Shown here one piece after another: positions 9,737-19,628 of a stretch of 64,000 nt of DNA (position 1 is the first letter of the stretch; every line of letters starts with the position of its first letter). Source of the stretch: Neomegalonema perideroedes DSM 15528. GTDB lineage: Bacteria; Pseudomonadota; Alphaproteobacteria; Rhodobacterales; Rhodobacteraceae. The notes below the pieces were generated by a model. It worked only from the letters and a program-made list of their open reading frames with translations, was not told where the DNA came from and did not search any database. The position numbers and the translations under genes were made by a program. Where the stretch lies: positions 584,995 through 648,994 of the forward strand of contig NZ_KB893654.1 of the NCBI RefSeq assembly GCF_000374145.1. Direction: 5' to 3'.

Positions 9737-10103
9737 GCGCCGCTTCGTCGCGCAGCCCGCATTCCCAGAAGACTTCGGCGCGCCAGCCTTCGGCGGCGCA
9801 GCGCGCGAGGACCGCCGCGTCGCGGGCCTTGTTGCGGGCGATCTTGGCCCGCCAATATTCGGCGTTGGTCTTGGGGGCCCGGGCGCCGCGCGGGCAGTCA
9901 TGGCCGTGCCAGAAGCAGCCATGGACGAACAAGGCCAGCCCTCTGCCCGGATAAGCGACGTCGGGTTTGCCGGGCGCCCCGGCCCAATGCAGCCGATAGC
10001 CCGGCGCGCCGGTCTCGCGCAGGATTCGCCGGAGCTTCATCTCCGGCTTGGTGTCGGCGCCGCGCACGCGCCGCATGATCTCCGAACGCTCCATGCGGGC
10101 CAT
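9531..10103 (-). CDS. vsr: Very-short-patch repair endonuclease (Vsr)
   Basis: Vsr nicks DNA 5' of T:G mismatches made by deamination of 5-methylcytosine. The 190-aa product shows the family motifs RSEIMRRVRGADTKPE near the N-terminus, KPDVAYP, FVHGCFWHGHDC (zinc site and active site) and FWECGLR. ATG at 10103 is chosen because the fold begins there, although the frame is open further upstream. The family usually ends near 140-155 residues; the last ~55 residues here are Ala/Arg/Pro-rich and lie wholly antisense to pbpC. No C5-cytosine methyltransferase is visible in the window, so it is an orphan. Confidence 0.88.
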   Translation of the reverse strand: MARMERSEIMRRVRGADTKPEMKLRRILRETGAPGYRLHWAGAPGKPDVAYPGRGLALFVHGCFWHGHDCPRGARAPKTNAEYWRAKIARNKARDAAVLARCAAEGWRAEVFWECGLRDEAALRARLAEILEAAPPKPRRSGAAAQAGPPAPRRGSCVRANPPPPDDESPARRAARAARRARPGSAEGAR

Positions 10104-10120
10104 CCTTTCGCGCGGGCTCC

Positions 10121-10147
10121 GAAAGTCAAGGCGCGGTTTTGACTTTC
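10121..10147. promoter_or_regulatory. Inverted repeat in the vsr/HAD divergent region
   Basis: GAAAGTCAA (10121-10129) and TTGACTTTC (10139-10147) form a perfect 9-bp inverted repeat with a 9-bp centre. Each arm carries TTGACT reading outward. On the plus strand TTGACT (10139-10144) is followed by 17 bp and TAGACC (10162-10167), a plausible promoter for the HAD gene. It may be an operator or simply paired -35 boxes. Confidence 0.45.
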
Positions 10148-10196
10148 CCCCGTCGCCCCGATAGACCGGAGAATAAGCCGAAGCGGGAGGGACTCC

Positions 10197-10814
10197 ATGG
10201 CGCGCATCGTCGTCTTCGACGTCGGAAACGTTTTGATCTCTTGGGATCCTCACGCGCCTTACCGCGCGCATTTCCCCGACGAGGCCGCCATCGCGGCCTT
10301 CCTTGAGGAGATCGGCTTCTACGCCTGGAATCTGGAGAACGACCGGGGCCGTCCCTGGGATCAGGCCGTGGCCGAACTCAGCGCCGAATTTCCCCATCGC
10401 GCCGAGCTGATCGCCCTCGCGCATCGGGAATGGGCCTCGACCGTCACCGGCCCCATCGCGGGCACGGTGGAGATTCTGCGGCGGCTCAAGGCGGCGGGCG
10501 TTCCGGTCTATGCGATCACCAATTTCTCCCCGGAGAAATGGCGCGAGAGCGTCGCGCGCTTCGACTTCCTGCGCGAGGGCTTCCTCGACGTGGTGGTCTC
10601 CGGCGACGAGAAGCTGGTCAAGCCCGATCTCCGGATCTACGAGACCCTGCTCAAGCGCAATGGGCTGAAGGCCGAGGATTGCGTCTTCATCGACGACAGC
10701 CTTCCCAACGTCGAGGGCGCGCGGGCGGCGGGGATGAAGGCCATCCATTTTCAAAATCCCGAGGCCCTCGCGCGCGAGCTTCAGGCGCTCGGCTTCGCCG
10801 CGGCGGCGGCCTGA
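10197..10814 (+). CDS. HAD-superfamily hydrolase
   Basis: A 205-aa haloacid-dehalogenase-fold phosphatase, closest by pattern to the YihX/2-haloacid-dehalogenase-like subgroup. Motif I is VFDVGNV (nucleophile Asp at residue 8), motif II is ITNFS, the motif III lysine lies in KLVKPD, and motif IV is FIDDS. The all-helical cap occupies roughly residues 15-85. A strong GGGAGG ribosome site precedes the ATG. The substrate cannot be told from the sequence. It is divergent from vsr and followed by the HDAC-like gene after 79 bp. Confidence 0.88.
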   Translation: MARIVVFDVGNVLISWDPHAPYRAHFPDEAAIAAFLEEIGFYAWNLENDRGRPWDQAVAELSAEFPHRAELIALAHREWASTVTGPIAGTVEILRRLKAAGVPVYAITNFSPEKWRESVARFDFLREGFLDVVVSGDEKLVKPDLRIYETLLKRNGLKAEDCVFIDDSLPNVEGARAAGMKAIHFQNPEALARELQALGFAAAAA

Positions 10815-10893
10815 GCTCCGCAGGCCGCCGCAGAGATTCGCAGGACGACCACCGAAAAGACGCCGACAAGAGCGTCCGTCAGGGAGACGAACC

Positions 10894-11832
10894 ATGCTTC
10901 TCATCACGCATTCCGACTGCCTCGACCATGATCCGGGACCGGGCCACCCCGAATCCCGCGCCCGGCTGCAGACGATCCTCGGCTTGTTCAACCGCTCGGC
11001 CTTCGCGGGTCTGGAGCGCGTCGAGGCGCCTTTGGCGACCGACGAGCATCTGCGCCTCGCCCATCCGCAGAGCGTCATCGACCGCCTGACCGCCGAAGAG
11101 CCCGCCGAGGGCTGGAGCCGGATCGAAGCCGACACGGTGTTGTCGCCGGGTTCGGTGCGGGCGGGGCGGCGGGCGGCGGGCGCCGCCGTGGAGGGCGTCG
11201 AGGCGCTGCTGCGCGGCGAGGCGAAATTCGCCTTCTGCGCCACGCGTCCGCCGGGGCATCACGCCGAGCGCGAGACGCCCATGGGCTTTTGCTTGTTCTC
11301 GAATGCGGCCATCGCGGCGCTCCACGCCTTGAATCTGGGTCTGAAGCGCGTGGCGGTGGTGGATTTCGACGTGCATCACGGCAACGGCACTCAGGACGTG
11401 CTCAAGGACGAGCCCCGGGCGCTTTACGTCTCGATCCATGAATCGCCGCTTTATCCGCATACCGGCGCCGCGAGCGAAACGGGCGTGGGCAATATCGTCA
11501 ACGTGCCGATGCCGGGAGAATCCGACGGGGCGGCCTGGCGCGCGGCCTATGAAAGCCGCATCGCTCCGGCTCTGGAGAGCTTCGCGCCCGAATTGGTGAT
11601 CGTCTCGGCGGGCTTCGACGCCCATCGCCGCGATCCCCTCGCCAGCACGCGGCTCTCCGCCGAGGATTTCGTCTGGATGACGGATCGGCTCTGCGCGGCG
11701 GCGCGGCGCAGCGCGCAAGGACGGCTGCTGTCGATCCTCGAAGGCGGTTATGATCTTCAGGCCCTCGCCGAGGCGGCGGGCGCCCATGTGCAGAGATTGA
11801 TGGAGCAGGAGCTTTGGCCCTGCGAGGCCTGA
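10894..11832 (+). CDS. Histone deacetylase family amidohydrolase
   Basis: A 312-aa zinc-dependent deacetylase of the HDAC/AcuC/acetylpolyamine amidohydrolase superfamily. Active-site motifs are clear: RPPGHHAE near residue 118 (paired histidines), [10 protein letters not shown] near 156 (zinc Asp and His), and [10 protein letters not shown] in the C-terminal third. Bacterial members deacetylate small molecules such as acetylpolyamines or act on proteins; which applies here is unknown. It precedes xseB by 24 bp, an order often seen in alphaproteobacteria (HDAC-xseB-ispA-dxs), so cotranscription is likely. Confidence 0.92.
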   Translation: MLLITHSDCLDHDPGPGHPESRARLQTILGLFNRSAFAGLERVEAPLATDEHLRLAHPQSVIDRLTAEEPAEGWSRIEADTVLSPGSVRAGRRAAGAAVEGVEALLRGEAKFAFCATRPPGHHAERETPMGFCLFSNAAIAALHALNLGLKRVAVVDFDVHHGNGTQDVLKDEPRALYVSIHESPLYPHTGAASETGVGNIVNVPMPGESDGAAWRAAYESRIAPALESFAPELVIVSAGFDAHRRDPLASTRLSAEDFVWMTDRLCAAARRSAQGRLLSILEGGYDLQALAEAAGAHVQRLMEQELWPCEA

Positions 11833-11856
11833 GCCGGTCACAAAGGAGACGCGCGG

Positions 11857-12114
11857 ATGAGCGTCGCGGATGCGGATCTGGAGAAATTGGGCTTCGAGAA
11901 GGCCATGGCCGAGCTTGAAGACATCGTGCGGCGGCTGGAGCGCGGCGACGCGGATCTCGAATCCGCCATCGCGCTTTACGAGCGCGGCGCCTCTCTGCGC
12001 CGTCATTGCGAGGCCAAGCTCAAAGCCGCCGAGGCCCGCGTCGAGAAGATCATGCTGGAGGCGGGGGCGCCCGCCGGGCTCGCGCCGCTCGATCCGCAGG
12101 GCGGAGGATCGTGA
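11857..12114 (+). CDS. xseB: Exodeoxyribonuclease VII small subunit
   Basis: An 85-aa small subunit of exonuclease VII, which degrades single-stranded DNA with XseA. The family core LGFEKAMAELEDIVRRLE and LESAIALYERG is fully recognisable as two helices. AAGGAGACGCG precedes the ATG. The stop TGA overlaps the GTG start of ispA (GTGA), indicating translational coupling. xseA is not in the window, which is normal. Confidence 0.95.
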   Translation: MSVADADLEKLGFEKAMAELEDIVRRLERGDADLESAIALYERGASLRRHCEAKLKAAEARVEKIMLEAGAPAGLAPLDPQGGGS

Positions 12115-13037
12115 GCCCCGCCGCTCTGTCGCCCGAGGCTCTGGAGGCGCGTCTGGCGGAGGCCGCCGCCGCCGTCGAGGAGACGCTCGACGCGCTTTTG
12201 CCTCAGGGCGAGGGGCCGGAATCCCGGCTCTGGGAGGCCATGCGCTACGGGGCGCTCGGGGGCGGCAAGCGCCTGCGGGCCTTCCTCGTGCTGGAATCGG
12301 CGGCGCTCTTCGGAGTCTGCGGAACGCGGTCGCGGCGGGTCGCGGCGGCGGCGGAATGCCTGCACGCCTATAGCCTGATCCACGACGACCTCCCGGCCAT
12401 GGACGACGACGATCTGCGCCGGGGCCGTCCCACCACGCATCGGGCCTTCGACGAGGCGACGGCCATTCTCGCGGGCGACGCGCTGCAAAGCCGCGCCTTC
12501 GAGATCCTCGCCGAGGAGGCCACCCATGAGAATCCCTTCACGCGCTGCGAATTGGTGCGCAGCCTCGCGGCGGCGGCGGGGGCGAGGGGCATGGCGGGCG
12601 GCCAGATGATCGACATGCAGGCCGAGGCCCGCGCGGCCTCAGGCGAGCCTCTGCGCGATCTGGGCGCCGTGGCCCATCTGCAAAGGCTGAAGACGGGGGC
12701 TCTGATCGGCTTCTCCTGCGCGGCGGGGGCGATCCTTGGGGGCGCCGACGCGACGCGGCGTCAGGCTCTGGAGGCCTATGCGCAGGATTTCGGCCTCGCC
12801 TTCCAGATCCGCGACGACCTGCTCGACCATGAAGGCGACGAGGCCGAAGCGGGCAAGCGCCTGCATAAGGACGAAGAGGCGGGCAAGGCCACCTTCGTGG
12901 ATCTGCTCGGTCTGGAGGGGGCGCGCGAGCGGGCCTCCATGCTGGCGGCTCAGGCGGCGGCGCGTCTGGAGTGCTTCGGCCCTGCGGCGGAGGCGCTGAA
13001 GGCTGCGGCGCGTTTCGCGGCCCTGCGACGACGTTGA
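12111..13037 (+). CDS. ispA: Polyprenyl (geranyl/farnesyl) diphosphate synthase
   Basis: A 308-aa prenyltransferase that condenses isopentenyl diphosphate with allylic diphosphates to make farnesyl diphosphate for quinones and undecaprenol. The first aspartate-rich motif is DDLPAMDDDD (residues ~92-101) with GGKRLR upstream; the second is DDLLDHEGDE. The GTG at 12111, overlapping the xseB stop and preceded by GGCGGAGG, is chosen over an open upstream extension that lies inside xseB. It is followed by dxs, placing two isoprenoid steps together. Confidence 0.93.
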   Translation: MSPAALSPEALEARLAEAAAAVEETLDALLPQGEGPESRLWEAMRYGALGGGKRLRAFLVLESAALFGVCGTRSRRVAAAAECLHAYSLIHDDLPAMDDDDLRRGRPTTHRAFDEATAILAGDALQSRAFEILAEEATHENPFTRCELVRSLAAAAGARGMAGGQMIDMQAEARAASGEPLRDLGAVAHLQRLKTGALIGFSCAAGAILGGADATRRQALEAYAQDFGLAFQIRDDLLDHEGDEAEAGKRLHKDEEAGKATFVDLLGLEGARERASMLAAQAAARLECFGPAAEALKAAARFAALRRR

Positions 13038-13075
13038 CCGCCCGAATCCCGGAGTCTGACCCTGTGGGGCGCTTG

Positions 13076-13124
13076 TCAGGGCGGGCTTCTGCGCTCATTT
13101 TGGGAAAGCCCCCCTCCGCCCTGA
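13076..13124 (+). other. Long stem-loop in the ispA-dxs leader
   Basis: TCAGGGCGG pairs with CCGCCCTGA and, inside it, GGGCTT pairs with AAGCCC, giving a nested hairpin about 20 nt upstream of the dxs start. It lacks a T-tract, so it is not a standard terminator; an RNA-level control element or processing site is possible. Confidence 0.4.
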
Positions 13125-13148
13125 TCGCCCGATGAGAGGAAAAGCTCG

Positions 13149-15086
13149 ATGAGCCTGCCCCAACGCCCCGAGACTCCGCTCCTCGACCGGGCCGCCACGC
13201 CCGACGCGCTCAAGAGCCTGTCCGACGCCCAATTGCGCCAATTGGCGGACGAACTCCGCGCCGAGACCATTTCTGCGGTCTCGGCCACGGGCGGACATCT
13301 GGGGGCGGGGCTCGGGGTGGTGGAGCTGACCGTGGCGCTGCACGCGGTCTTCGACGCCCCGCGCGACAAGATCATCTGGGACGTCGGGCATCAGGCCTAT
13401 CCGCATAAGATCCTCACCGGGCGGCGCGACCGCATCCGCAGCCTGCGTCAGGCCGGGGGGCTTTCGGGCTTCACCAAACGCGCCGAAAGCGATTACGACC
13501 CTTTCGGCGCGGCCCATTCCTCGACCTCGATTTCGGCGGGCCTCGGCTTCGCGGCGGCGCGCGATCTGCGCGGCGAGCCGGGCCATGTGATCGCCGTCAT
13601 CGGCGACGGCGCCATGTCGGCGGGCATGGCCTATGAGGCGATGAACAACGCCGCCGAACTCGGTTCGCGGCTGATCGTGATCCTCAACGACAACAACATG
13701 TCCATCGCGCCGCCGGTGGGGGGGATGTCGGCCTATCTGGCGCGGCTCTGGTCGGGCGGGGCCTATAAGTCGGTGCGGGGGATGATCAAGCAGATCGCCA
13801 GCCGCCTGCCCAAAGGCGTGCGCGCCCGCGCCAAACGCTTCGAGGAATACGCCAAGGGCATGGCCGTGGGCGGCACGCTCTTCGAGGAGCTGGGCTTTTG
13901 CTACATCGGCCCGGTGGACGGGCATAATCTGGATCATCTGCTGCCGGTCCTGCGCAATCTGCGCGATCAGGGCGAAGGTCCGGTGCTGCTCCACGCCGTG
14001 ACTCAGAAAGGCAAGGGCTATGCTCCCGCCGAGGCCTCGGCGGATAAATATCACGGGGTGGCGCGCTTCAACGTCGTCACCGGCGAGCAGGATAAGGCGA
14101 AATCCAACGCCCCGAGCTACACCAGCGTCTTCGCGCAGGGCCTCATCCGCGAGGCCGAGGCGGATCCGCGCGTGGTGGCGATCACGGCGGCCATGCCTTC
14201 GGGCACGGGCCTCGATCTTTTCCAGCAGGCTTTTCCGAAGCGGACCTATGACGTGGGCATCGCCGAACAGCACGCCGTGACCTTCGCGGCGGGTCTGGCG
14301 GCGGCGGGGATGAAGCCCTTCTGCGCGATCTACTCGACCTTCCTTCAGCGCGGCTACGACCAGATCGTGCATGACGTGGCGATTCAGAGCCTTCCGGTGC
14401 GCTTCGCCATCGACCGCGCGGGTCTGGTGGGCGCCGACGGCCCGACCCATGCGGGCAGCTTCGACCTCGCTTATCTGAGCAATCTTCCGGGCTTCGTGGT
14501 CATGGCGCCCTCCGACGAGGCGGAGCTGATGCATATGATCCGCACGGCGGCGGAGATCGACGACCGCCCTTCGGCCTTCCGCTATCCGCGCGGCGAGGGC
14601 GTGGGCGTGGAGCTTCCGGCCCGCGGCGAGCTTCTGCGCATCGGCGAGGGCAGGGTGGTCCGCGAGGGTTCGCGTCTGGCGATCCTCTCGCTGGGGACGC
14701 GGCTTGCGGATTCGCTCAAGGCGGCGGAGCTTCTGGAGGAGCGGGGGATCTCGGTCACAGTGGCCGACGCGCGCTTCGCCAAACCTCTGGACGAAGCCTT
14801 GTTGACTCAGCTCGCGCGGCATCATGAGGCCCTTCTGATCGTGGAGGAGGGCGCGGTGGGCGGCTTCGGCTCGCATGTCCTGCAACATCTGAGCGGGGCG
14901 GGGCTTCTCGACGGCTCTCTGGCCGTGCGGAGCCTCGTTCTGCCGGATCTCTTCCTCGACCATGACAAGCCGGAGAAGATGCTCGCGGCGGCGGGTCTGG
15001 ACGCGCAGGGGATTCAGGAAGCGGCTCTGGCGCTGCTCGGGCGGCTTGAGGCGCGCGGCGGGCTTTTGCGGGCCAAGGGGGCGTAA
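13149..15086 (+). CDS. dxs: 1-deoxy-D-xylulose-5-phosphate synthase
   Basis: Dxs condenses pyruvate and glyceraldehyde 3-phosphate, using thiamine diphosphate, in the first step of the MEP isoprenoid pathway. The 645-aa protein has the usual length. The ThDP-binding GDGAMSAG motif (152-159) and NDNNMSI are present, as are the [10 protein letters not shown] loop near 78-87 and [11 protein letters not shown] in the pyrimidine domain. A GAGAGGAAAAG ribosome site precedes the ATG. It lies downstream of ispA, separated by 111 bp with a hairpin. Confidence 0.97.
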   Translation: MSLPQRPETPLLDRAATPDALKSLSDAQLRQLADELRAETISAVSATGGHLGAGLGVVELTVALHAVFDAPRDKIIWDVGHQAYPHKILTGRRDRIRSLRQAGGLSGFTKRAESDYDPFGAAHSSTSISAGLGFAAARDLRGEPGHVIAVIGDGAMSAGMAYEAMNNAAELGSRLIVILNDNNMSIAPPVGGMSAYLARLWSGGAYKSVRGMIKQIASRLPKGVRARAKRFEEYAKGMAVGGTLFEELGFCYIGPVDGHNLDHLLPVLRNLRDQGEGPVLLHAVTQKGKGYAPAEASADKYHGVARFNVVTGEQDKAKSNAPSYTSVFAQGLIREAEADPRVVAITAAMPSGTGLDLFQQAFPKRTYDVGIAEQHAVTFAAGLAAAGMKPFCAIYSTFLQRGYDQIVHDVAIQSLPVRFAIDRAGLVGADGPTHAGSFDLAYLSNLPGFVVMAPSDEAELMHMIRTAAEIDDRPSAFRYPRGEGVGVELPARGELLRIGEGRVVREGSRLAILSLGTRLADSLKAAELLEERGISVTVADARFAKPLDEALLTQLARHHEALLIVEEGAVGGFGSHVLQHLSGAGLLDGSLAVRSLVLPDLFLDHDKPEKMLAAAGLDAQGIQEAALALLGRLEARGGLLRAKGA

Positions 15087-15181
15087 GATCAGGGGAATTT
15101 CGCCCTGAGCCCGCTCCTGCGTCTGGATTTTCCTCAACTTATGATGTATGGCTGTCCGCCTTTCGCGAGAGGAGGCGGGCC

Positions 15182-15709
15182 ATGGGATTCTTGCTGGCGG
15201 TTCTGGGCGCGATGGGCGCCGTGGGCTTCTGGATGTGGCGCGCCCGCGACGCGGCCGCGGGCGCCAAGGCGGCGGCGGACCTCGCGGGCGACGCGGCTTC
15301 GGCTTTGCGGCGCTTCGGCTTCCGGCGCAAGGCGGGGGTGAATCCGCTCGACGTCGAGGAGGATCCGCGCCTCGCGGCCATGGCGGCGATGGCCAGCATG
15401 GCGCGCATGGACGGCGAGCGCAGCGCGGCTCAGACGGCGGTTCTGACCGCCGCCGCCAAAGACCTCTTTCAGGTTCCGCAGGACGAGGCCCGCGACATGG
15501 CGGCTTACGGCTTCTGGCTTTCGGCCAACGCCGAGCCTGAAGAGGCCCTGCGCCGTCTGGACCGCAATCTGGCGCGCAGCCTCGGCCCGAAGGAATGGGC
15601 GGAGCTGATTTCGGCGATGCGGGCGGCGGGTTCGGCCGAAGGGCCTCTGAGCGAGCGCCAGACCGAGGCTCTGACGCGGATCGAGCGGGCGCATTCGGCG
15701 CCGACCTGA
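15182..15709 (+). CDS. Membrane-anchored TerB-like domain protein
   Basis: A 175-aa protein with one N-terminal membrane segment (~2-19) and an all-helical domain (~60-170) resembling TerB/DjlA-N: DPRLAAMAAMASMARMDGE, then helices separated by LSERQ near the end, consistent with TerB metal-binding helices. TerB-like modules often sense metal or stress at the membrane, but nothing here specifies the role. A strong AGAGGAGG site precedes the ATG. It is followed by the secA promoter region, so it probably ends its own transcript. Confidence 0.65.
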   Translation: MGFLLAVLGAMGAVGFWMWRARDAAAGAKAAADLAGDAASALRRFGFRRKAGVNPLDVEEDPRLAAMAAMASMARMDGERSAAQTAVLTAAAKDLFQVPQDEARDMAAYGFWLSANAEPEEALRRLDRNLARSLGPKEWAELISAMRAAGSAEGPLSERQTEALTRIERAHSAPT

Positions 15710-15768
15710 AGCCCCCGGCCCTCGCCCTGAGGCGCTCCCCCTCGCCGGATGCGCCGCCCGAGGTCGCG

Positions 15769-15797
15769 TTGACATCCCCGCATCCCGCGCTTATCTG
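15769..15797 (+). promoter_or_regulatory. Strong secA promoter
   Basis: A consensus TTGACA (15769-15774), an exact 17-bp spacer and TATCTG (15792-15797) make one of the best sigma-70-type promoters in the window. Transcription would begin near 15804, giving a leader of about 190 nt before secA. Confidence 0.7.
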
Positions 15798-15991
15798 TCT
15801 CCCGCCGCCGCGCGCCGGTCTCCCGGTCGGCGCGAGGCTTCGGCCTGTCGGAAGACGGGCTTCACATCCCCGAGGACGCTGGGCTCCGGAGCATCCGCCC
15901 CGACGCCTGCCCGACGCCTGAAGGGCCCGCGGCGCAGTCGCCCGCCACTCGGTTTTCGGGGGCGCCTCCGCGCGCAGAAAGGCGAAAGATC

Positions 15992-18964
15992 ATGCTAGGG
16001 TTCGGCGCGATATCCCGCGCGTTTTTCGGCAGCCGCAACGCGAGGAAAGTCAAGCGTTTGCAGGGAACGGTCCAGAAGATCAACGCGCTGGAGCCGCAAT
16101 ACGCCGCCCTTTCGGACGACGCGCTCCGCGCCTTGACCCCCGCCTTCCGCGAGCGGATCGCCAAGGGCGAGACCCTCGACCAGCTTCTGCCCGAGGCCTT
16201 CGCCGCCGTGCGCGAGGCCTCCAAGCGCGTTCTGGGCCTGCGGCCTTTCGACGTGCAGCTCATCGGCGGCGCGATCCTGCATCAGGGCAAGATCCCCGAG
16301 ATGCGCACCGGCGAGGGCAAGACCCTCGTGGCCACCCTGCCGGTCTATCTGAACGCCCTTGAAGGCAAGGGCGTGCATGTGGTGACGGTCAACGACTACC
16401 TCGCCCGCCGCGACTCCGAATGGATGGGCCAGCTTTACCGCTTCATGGGCCTGACGACCGGCGTGATCCTCCACGGCATGGACGACGACCAGCGCCGCGT
16501 CGCCTACGCCGCGGACGTCACCTACGCCACCAACAACGAGCTCGGCTTCGATTATCTGCGCGACAATATGAAATACAGCGTGGCGGAGATGGTCCAGCGC
16601 GGCCATCGCTACGCCATCGTCGACGAAGTGGACTCGATCCTCATCGACGAGGCCCGCACGCCGCTGATCATCTCCGGCCCGGCCGAGGATTCCAGCGGCC
16701 TCTATCTGGCCGTGGACGCCCTGATTCCGCAGCTCGGCGATGAGGCTTATAAGATCGACGAGAAGGCCCGCAGCGTCGTCCTCACCGAAGAGGGCAACGA
16801 GGCTCTGGAGCAGGCGTCCAAGGCCGCCGGGCTGATGAAGGGCGCGACGCTCTACGATCCCGAGAACATTTCTCTGGTCCATCACCTGAATCAGGCTTTG
16901 CGGGCGCATAAGCTCTTCACCCGCGACAAGGAATACATCGTCCGCGACGACAAGGTGATCATCATCGATGAATTCACCGGCCGCATGATGGACGGACGCC
17001 GCTATTCCGAGGGCCTGCATCAGGCCATCGAGGCCAAAGAGCGCGTGACCATCCAGCCGGAGAACCACACGCTCGCCTCGATCACCTTCCAGAATTACTT
17101 CCGCCTCTACCATAAGCTCGGCGGCATGACCGGCACGGCCATGACCGAAGCCGGCGAATTCCTCGAAATCTACGGCCTCGACGTCGTGGAGGTGCCGACC
17201 AACCGCCCCGTCCGCCGCAAGGACGACGACGACGAGGTTTACCGCACCGATCTCGAAAAATACGAGGCCATCGTCGAGGAGATCGAGAAGGCCCGCGCCC
17301 TCGGCCAGCCGACGCTGGTCGGCACGACCTCCATCGAGAAATCCGAGGTGCTGGCCGAGATCCTCCGGGGCAAGGGCTACCGGGTCAAGGACTACACCGA
17401 TCCCGACGCCTTCAAGGCCCTCTACGACGGCGACCGCTCTTCGCCGGACGACAAGGTCTTCGCCATCCTCAACGCGCGCTTCCACGAGCAGGAGGCGCAG
17501 ATCGTGGCTCAGGCGGGCGTGCCGGGGGCGGTGACCATCGCCACCAACATGGCGGGCCGCGGCACCGACATCCAGCTTGGCGGCAACGCCGAGATGCGCA
17601 TCCAGCATGAACTGGCGGGCGTGCCCGAAGGCGCCGAGCGCACGCGCCGCGAGGCCGAGATCAAAGCCGAGGTGGAGCGCCTCAAGAAGCTGGCTCTGGA
17701 CGCGGGCGGGCTCTTCGTGCTCGGCACCGAGCGCCATGAAAGCCGCCGCATCGACAATCAGCTGCGCGGCCGTTCGGGCCGTCAGGGCGATCCGGGGCGC
17801 TCGAAGTTCTTCCTCTCGCTTCAGGACGACCTGATGCGCATCTTCGGCTCCGACCGCATGGAGAACATGCTGACGAAGCTGGGGCTTCAGGACGGCGAGG
17901 CCATCACCCATCCTTGGGTGAACAAGGCCATCGAACGGGCTCAGGGCAAGGTCGAGGCGCGCAACTTCGACATCCGCAAGAATCTGCTGAAGTTCGACGA
18001 CGTGATGAACGACCAGCGCAAGGCGATCTTCGCCCAGCGCCGCGAGATCATGGACGCCGACGACCTCTCCGAGACCGCGCAGGACATGCGCGAGGCCCTC
18101 GTGGAGGATCTGGTGACCGCGCATATCCCTGCGGGCGGCTACGCCGATCAATGGGACGTCAAGGGCCTCGCCGCCGAGCTGAAGGACTATTTCGGCGCCG
18201 ATTTCCCGGTGGAGGCCTGGGCCGCCGAGGAGGGCGTGGCCGACGAGGAGATCCGCGAGCGTCTGCTCAAGGCCGTGGACGAGCTGGCGGCCGAGAAGAC
18301 CGCCCGCATCAGCCCCGAGATCATGCGCGCTCAGGAGAAGAACGTCATCCTCTCGGCCATCGACGAGGAATGGCGCGAGCATCTCGTGCGTCTGGATTAT
18401 CTGCGTCAGGTGATCGGCCTGCGCGGCTACGCCCAGAAAGACCCGCTCAACGAATATAAATCCGAGGCTTTCGGACTCTTCGACGGCCTGCTGACCCGCC
18501 TGCGCGGGGCCTCCACCAAGCGCCTCATGCGCATGGACGAGATCCTCGAACGCCAGAAGCGCAGCTATGTGATGCTGTTCTTCCAGAGCGAAGAGGGGCA
18601 GCGCCGCATTCAGGAGCAGATCGCCGCCCACGGACTGAACGAGTCGGGCGAGGTGGAGGTCGAGATTCCGACCCCCTACGGCCCGACCATGGTGCGTCTG
18701 CGGGCCGGAGAGCCGGGCGCGGGCGCCCGCGGCGCTGCGCCGCAGCGTCTGGGCGGATCGGGCTATGGCGGGGCGGGCCTCGGCATGAGCGCGGCGGCCT
18801 CCCGGGTGACCGCGGCGGCCGCGGATCTGCGGGCGGAGGGGGCCGACGGAGACGTCGCCCTCGCGCCCATCGACCCCGAGCGCCTGAAGAACGTCGGGCG
18901 CAACGACGCTTGCCCCTGCGGCTCCGGTCTGCGATTCAAACATTGTCACGGCAAGCTGACTTGA
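15992..18964 (+). CDS. secA: Preprotein translocase ATPase SecA
   Basis: SecA is the ATPase motor that drives unfolded proteins through SecYEG. The 990-aa protein is complete: Walker A MRTGEGKT (104-111), [15 protein letters not shown] (~206-223), the helicase motif [25 protein letters not shown], the helical scaffold, and a C-terminal zinc SEC-C motif (CPCGSG...CH at ~965-980) that contacts SecB and lipid. Between residues ~905 and 960 is a variable Ala/Gly-rich linker. The gene stands alone behind a strong promoter. Confidence 0.99.
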   Translation: MLGFGAISRAFFGSRNARKVKRLQGTVQKINALEPQYAALSDDALRALTPAFRERIAKGETLDQLLPEAFAAVREASKRVLGLRPFDVQLIGGAILHQGKIPEMRTGEGKTLVATLPVYLNALEGKGVHVVTVNDYLARRDSEWMGQLYRFMGLTTGVILHGMDDDQRRVAYAADVTYATNNELGFDYLRDNMKYSVAEMVQRGHRYAIVDEVDSILIDEARTPLIISGPAEDSSGLYLAVDALIPQLGDEAYKIDEKARSVVLTEEGNEALEQASKAAGLMKGATLYDPENISLVHHLNQALRAHKLFTRDKEYIVRDDKVIIIDEFTGRMMDGRRYSEGLHQAIEAKERVTIQPENHTLASITFQNYFRLYHKLGGMTGTAMTEAGEFLEIYGLDVVEVPTNRPVRRKDDDDEVYRTDLEKYEAIVEEIEKARALGQPTLVGTTSIEKSEVLAEILRGKGYRVKDYTDPDAFKALYDGDRSSPDDKVFAILNARFHEQEAQIVAQAGVPGAVTIATNMAGRGTDIQLGGNAEMRIQHELAGVPEGAERTRREAEIKAEVERLKKLALDAGGLFVLGTERHESRRIDNQLRGRSGRQGDPGRSKFFLSLQDDLMRIFGSDRMENMLTKLGLQDGEAITHPWVNKAIERAQGKVEARNFDIRKNLLKFDDVMNDQRKAIFAQRREIMDADDLSETAQDMREALVEDLVTAHIPAGGYADQWDVKGLAAELKDYFGADFPVEAWAAEEGVADEEIRERLLKAVDELAAEKTARISPEIMRAQEKNVILSAIDEEWREHLVRLDYLRQVIGLRGYAQKDPLNEYKSEAFGLFDGLLTRLRGASTKRLMRMDEILERQKRSYVMLFFQSEEGQRRIQEQIAAHGLNESGEVEVEIPTPYGPTMVRLRAGEPGAGARGAAPQRLGGSGYGGAGLGMSAAASRVTAAAADLRAEGADGDVALAPIDPERLKNVGRNDACPCGSGLRFKHCHGKLT

Positions 18965-19064
18965 TTTTCCGCCCCGCCCCTGTGTAAGCAGCGCGAGGCT
19001 GGAAAGCTTGCGCCTGAGGCTGTCGCCTGAGGCTTGCGCCTCTGGGGGCGGACAGGAGATCGAG

Positions 19065-19532
19065 TTGGACGAAGCCGACCGGATCGGGGGCGGATTCCAT
19101 GCGGGGAGGCATCGCCTTCCCCTGCGGGTCTATTACGAGGACACCGACGCGGGAGGCGTGGTCTACCACGCCTCCTATCTGCGTTTCTTCGAGCGAGGCC
19201 GCTCGGAGGCGCTGCGTCTGCTCGGGGTGGACCAGATGGAGCTGCTGCGCGACGAGGGCCTGCTCTTCGTGGTGCGCCGCATCGAAATCGATTATCTCAC
19301 TCCCGGAAGGCTCGACGATCTTCTGCATGTGGAGACCGCGGTCCTGCGCGTCGGAGGCGCCAGCCTCGAGATGCTGCAGGAGGCGCGCCGGGGCGAATCG
19401 ACCTTGGCGCGGGCGCGGGTGATCTGCGTGGGGGTGGACCGGAGCGGCCGGGCTTCGCGTCTTCCCCTCTCCTTACGGAGCAAGATCTTCGCGGGCTTTC
19501 CTGCGCTGACGGATGAGCCGGATCCGTCTTAA
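19065..19532 (+). CDS. ybgC: Tol-Pal system-associated acyl-CoA thioesterase YbgC
   Basis: A 155-aa hotdog-fold thioesterase linked to the Tol-Pal system and phospholipid metabolism. The motif YYEDTDAGGVVYHASYL carries the catalytic Asp and FFERGR follows. I prefer a TTG start at 19065 because AGGAGA lies just upstream; the frame is open to another TTG at 19008, so the N-terminus is uncertain by 19 residues. It is the first gene of the tol cluster; tolQ begins 97 bp later. Confidence 0.88.
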   Translation: MDEADRIGGGFHAGRHRLPLRVYYEDTDAGGVVYHASYLRFFERGRSEALRLLGVDQMELLRDEGLLFVVRRIEIDYLTPGRLDDLLHVETAVLRVGGASLEMLQEARRGESTLARARVICVGVDRSGRASRLPLSLRSKIFAGFPALTDEPDPS

Positions 19533-19628
19533 TCGTATTTTAGCCAAAATCGCCGCACAGAAATCGTAGCGGCGCCTCCTTCCCGCACGGCGCGCCGACG
19601 CCGGCGATCACAGAAAAGGACGAATGTG

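Noticed and set aside
13038-13148. Thiamine-pyrophosphate riboswitch before dxs
   Set aside because: The conserved CUGAGA and ACC(U)GA-type elements in the right order were not found; only a simple nested hairpin is present.
15995-18949. 984-aa antisense open frame opposite secA
   Set aside because: Same cause: the shadow frame of a highly conserved gene, with no ribosome site or motif.
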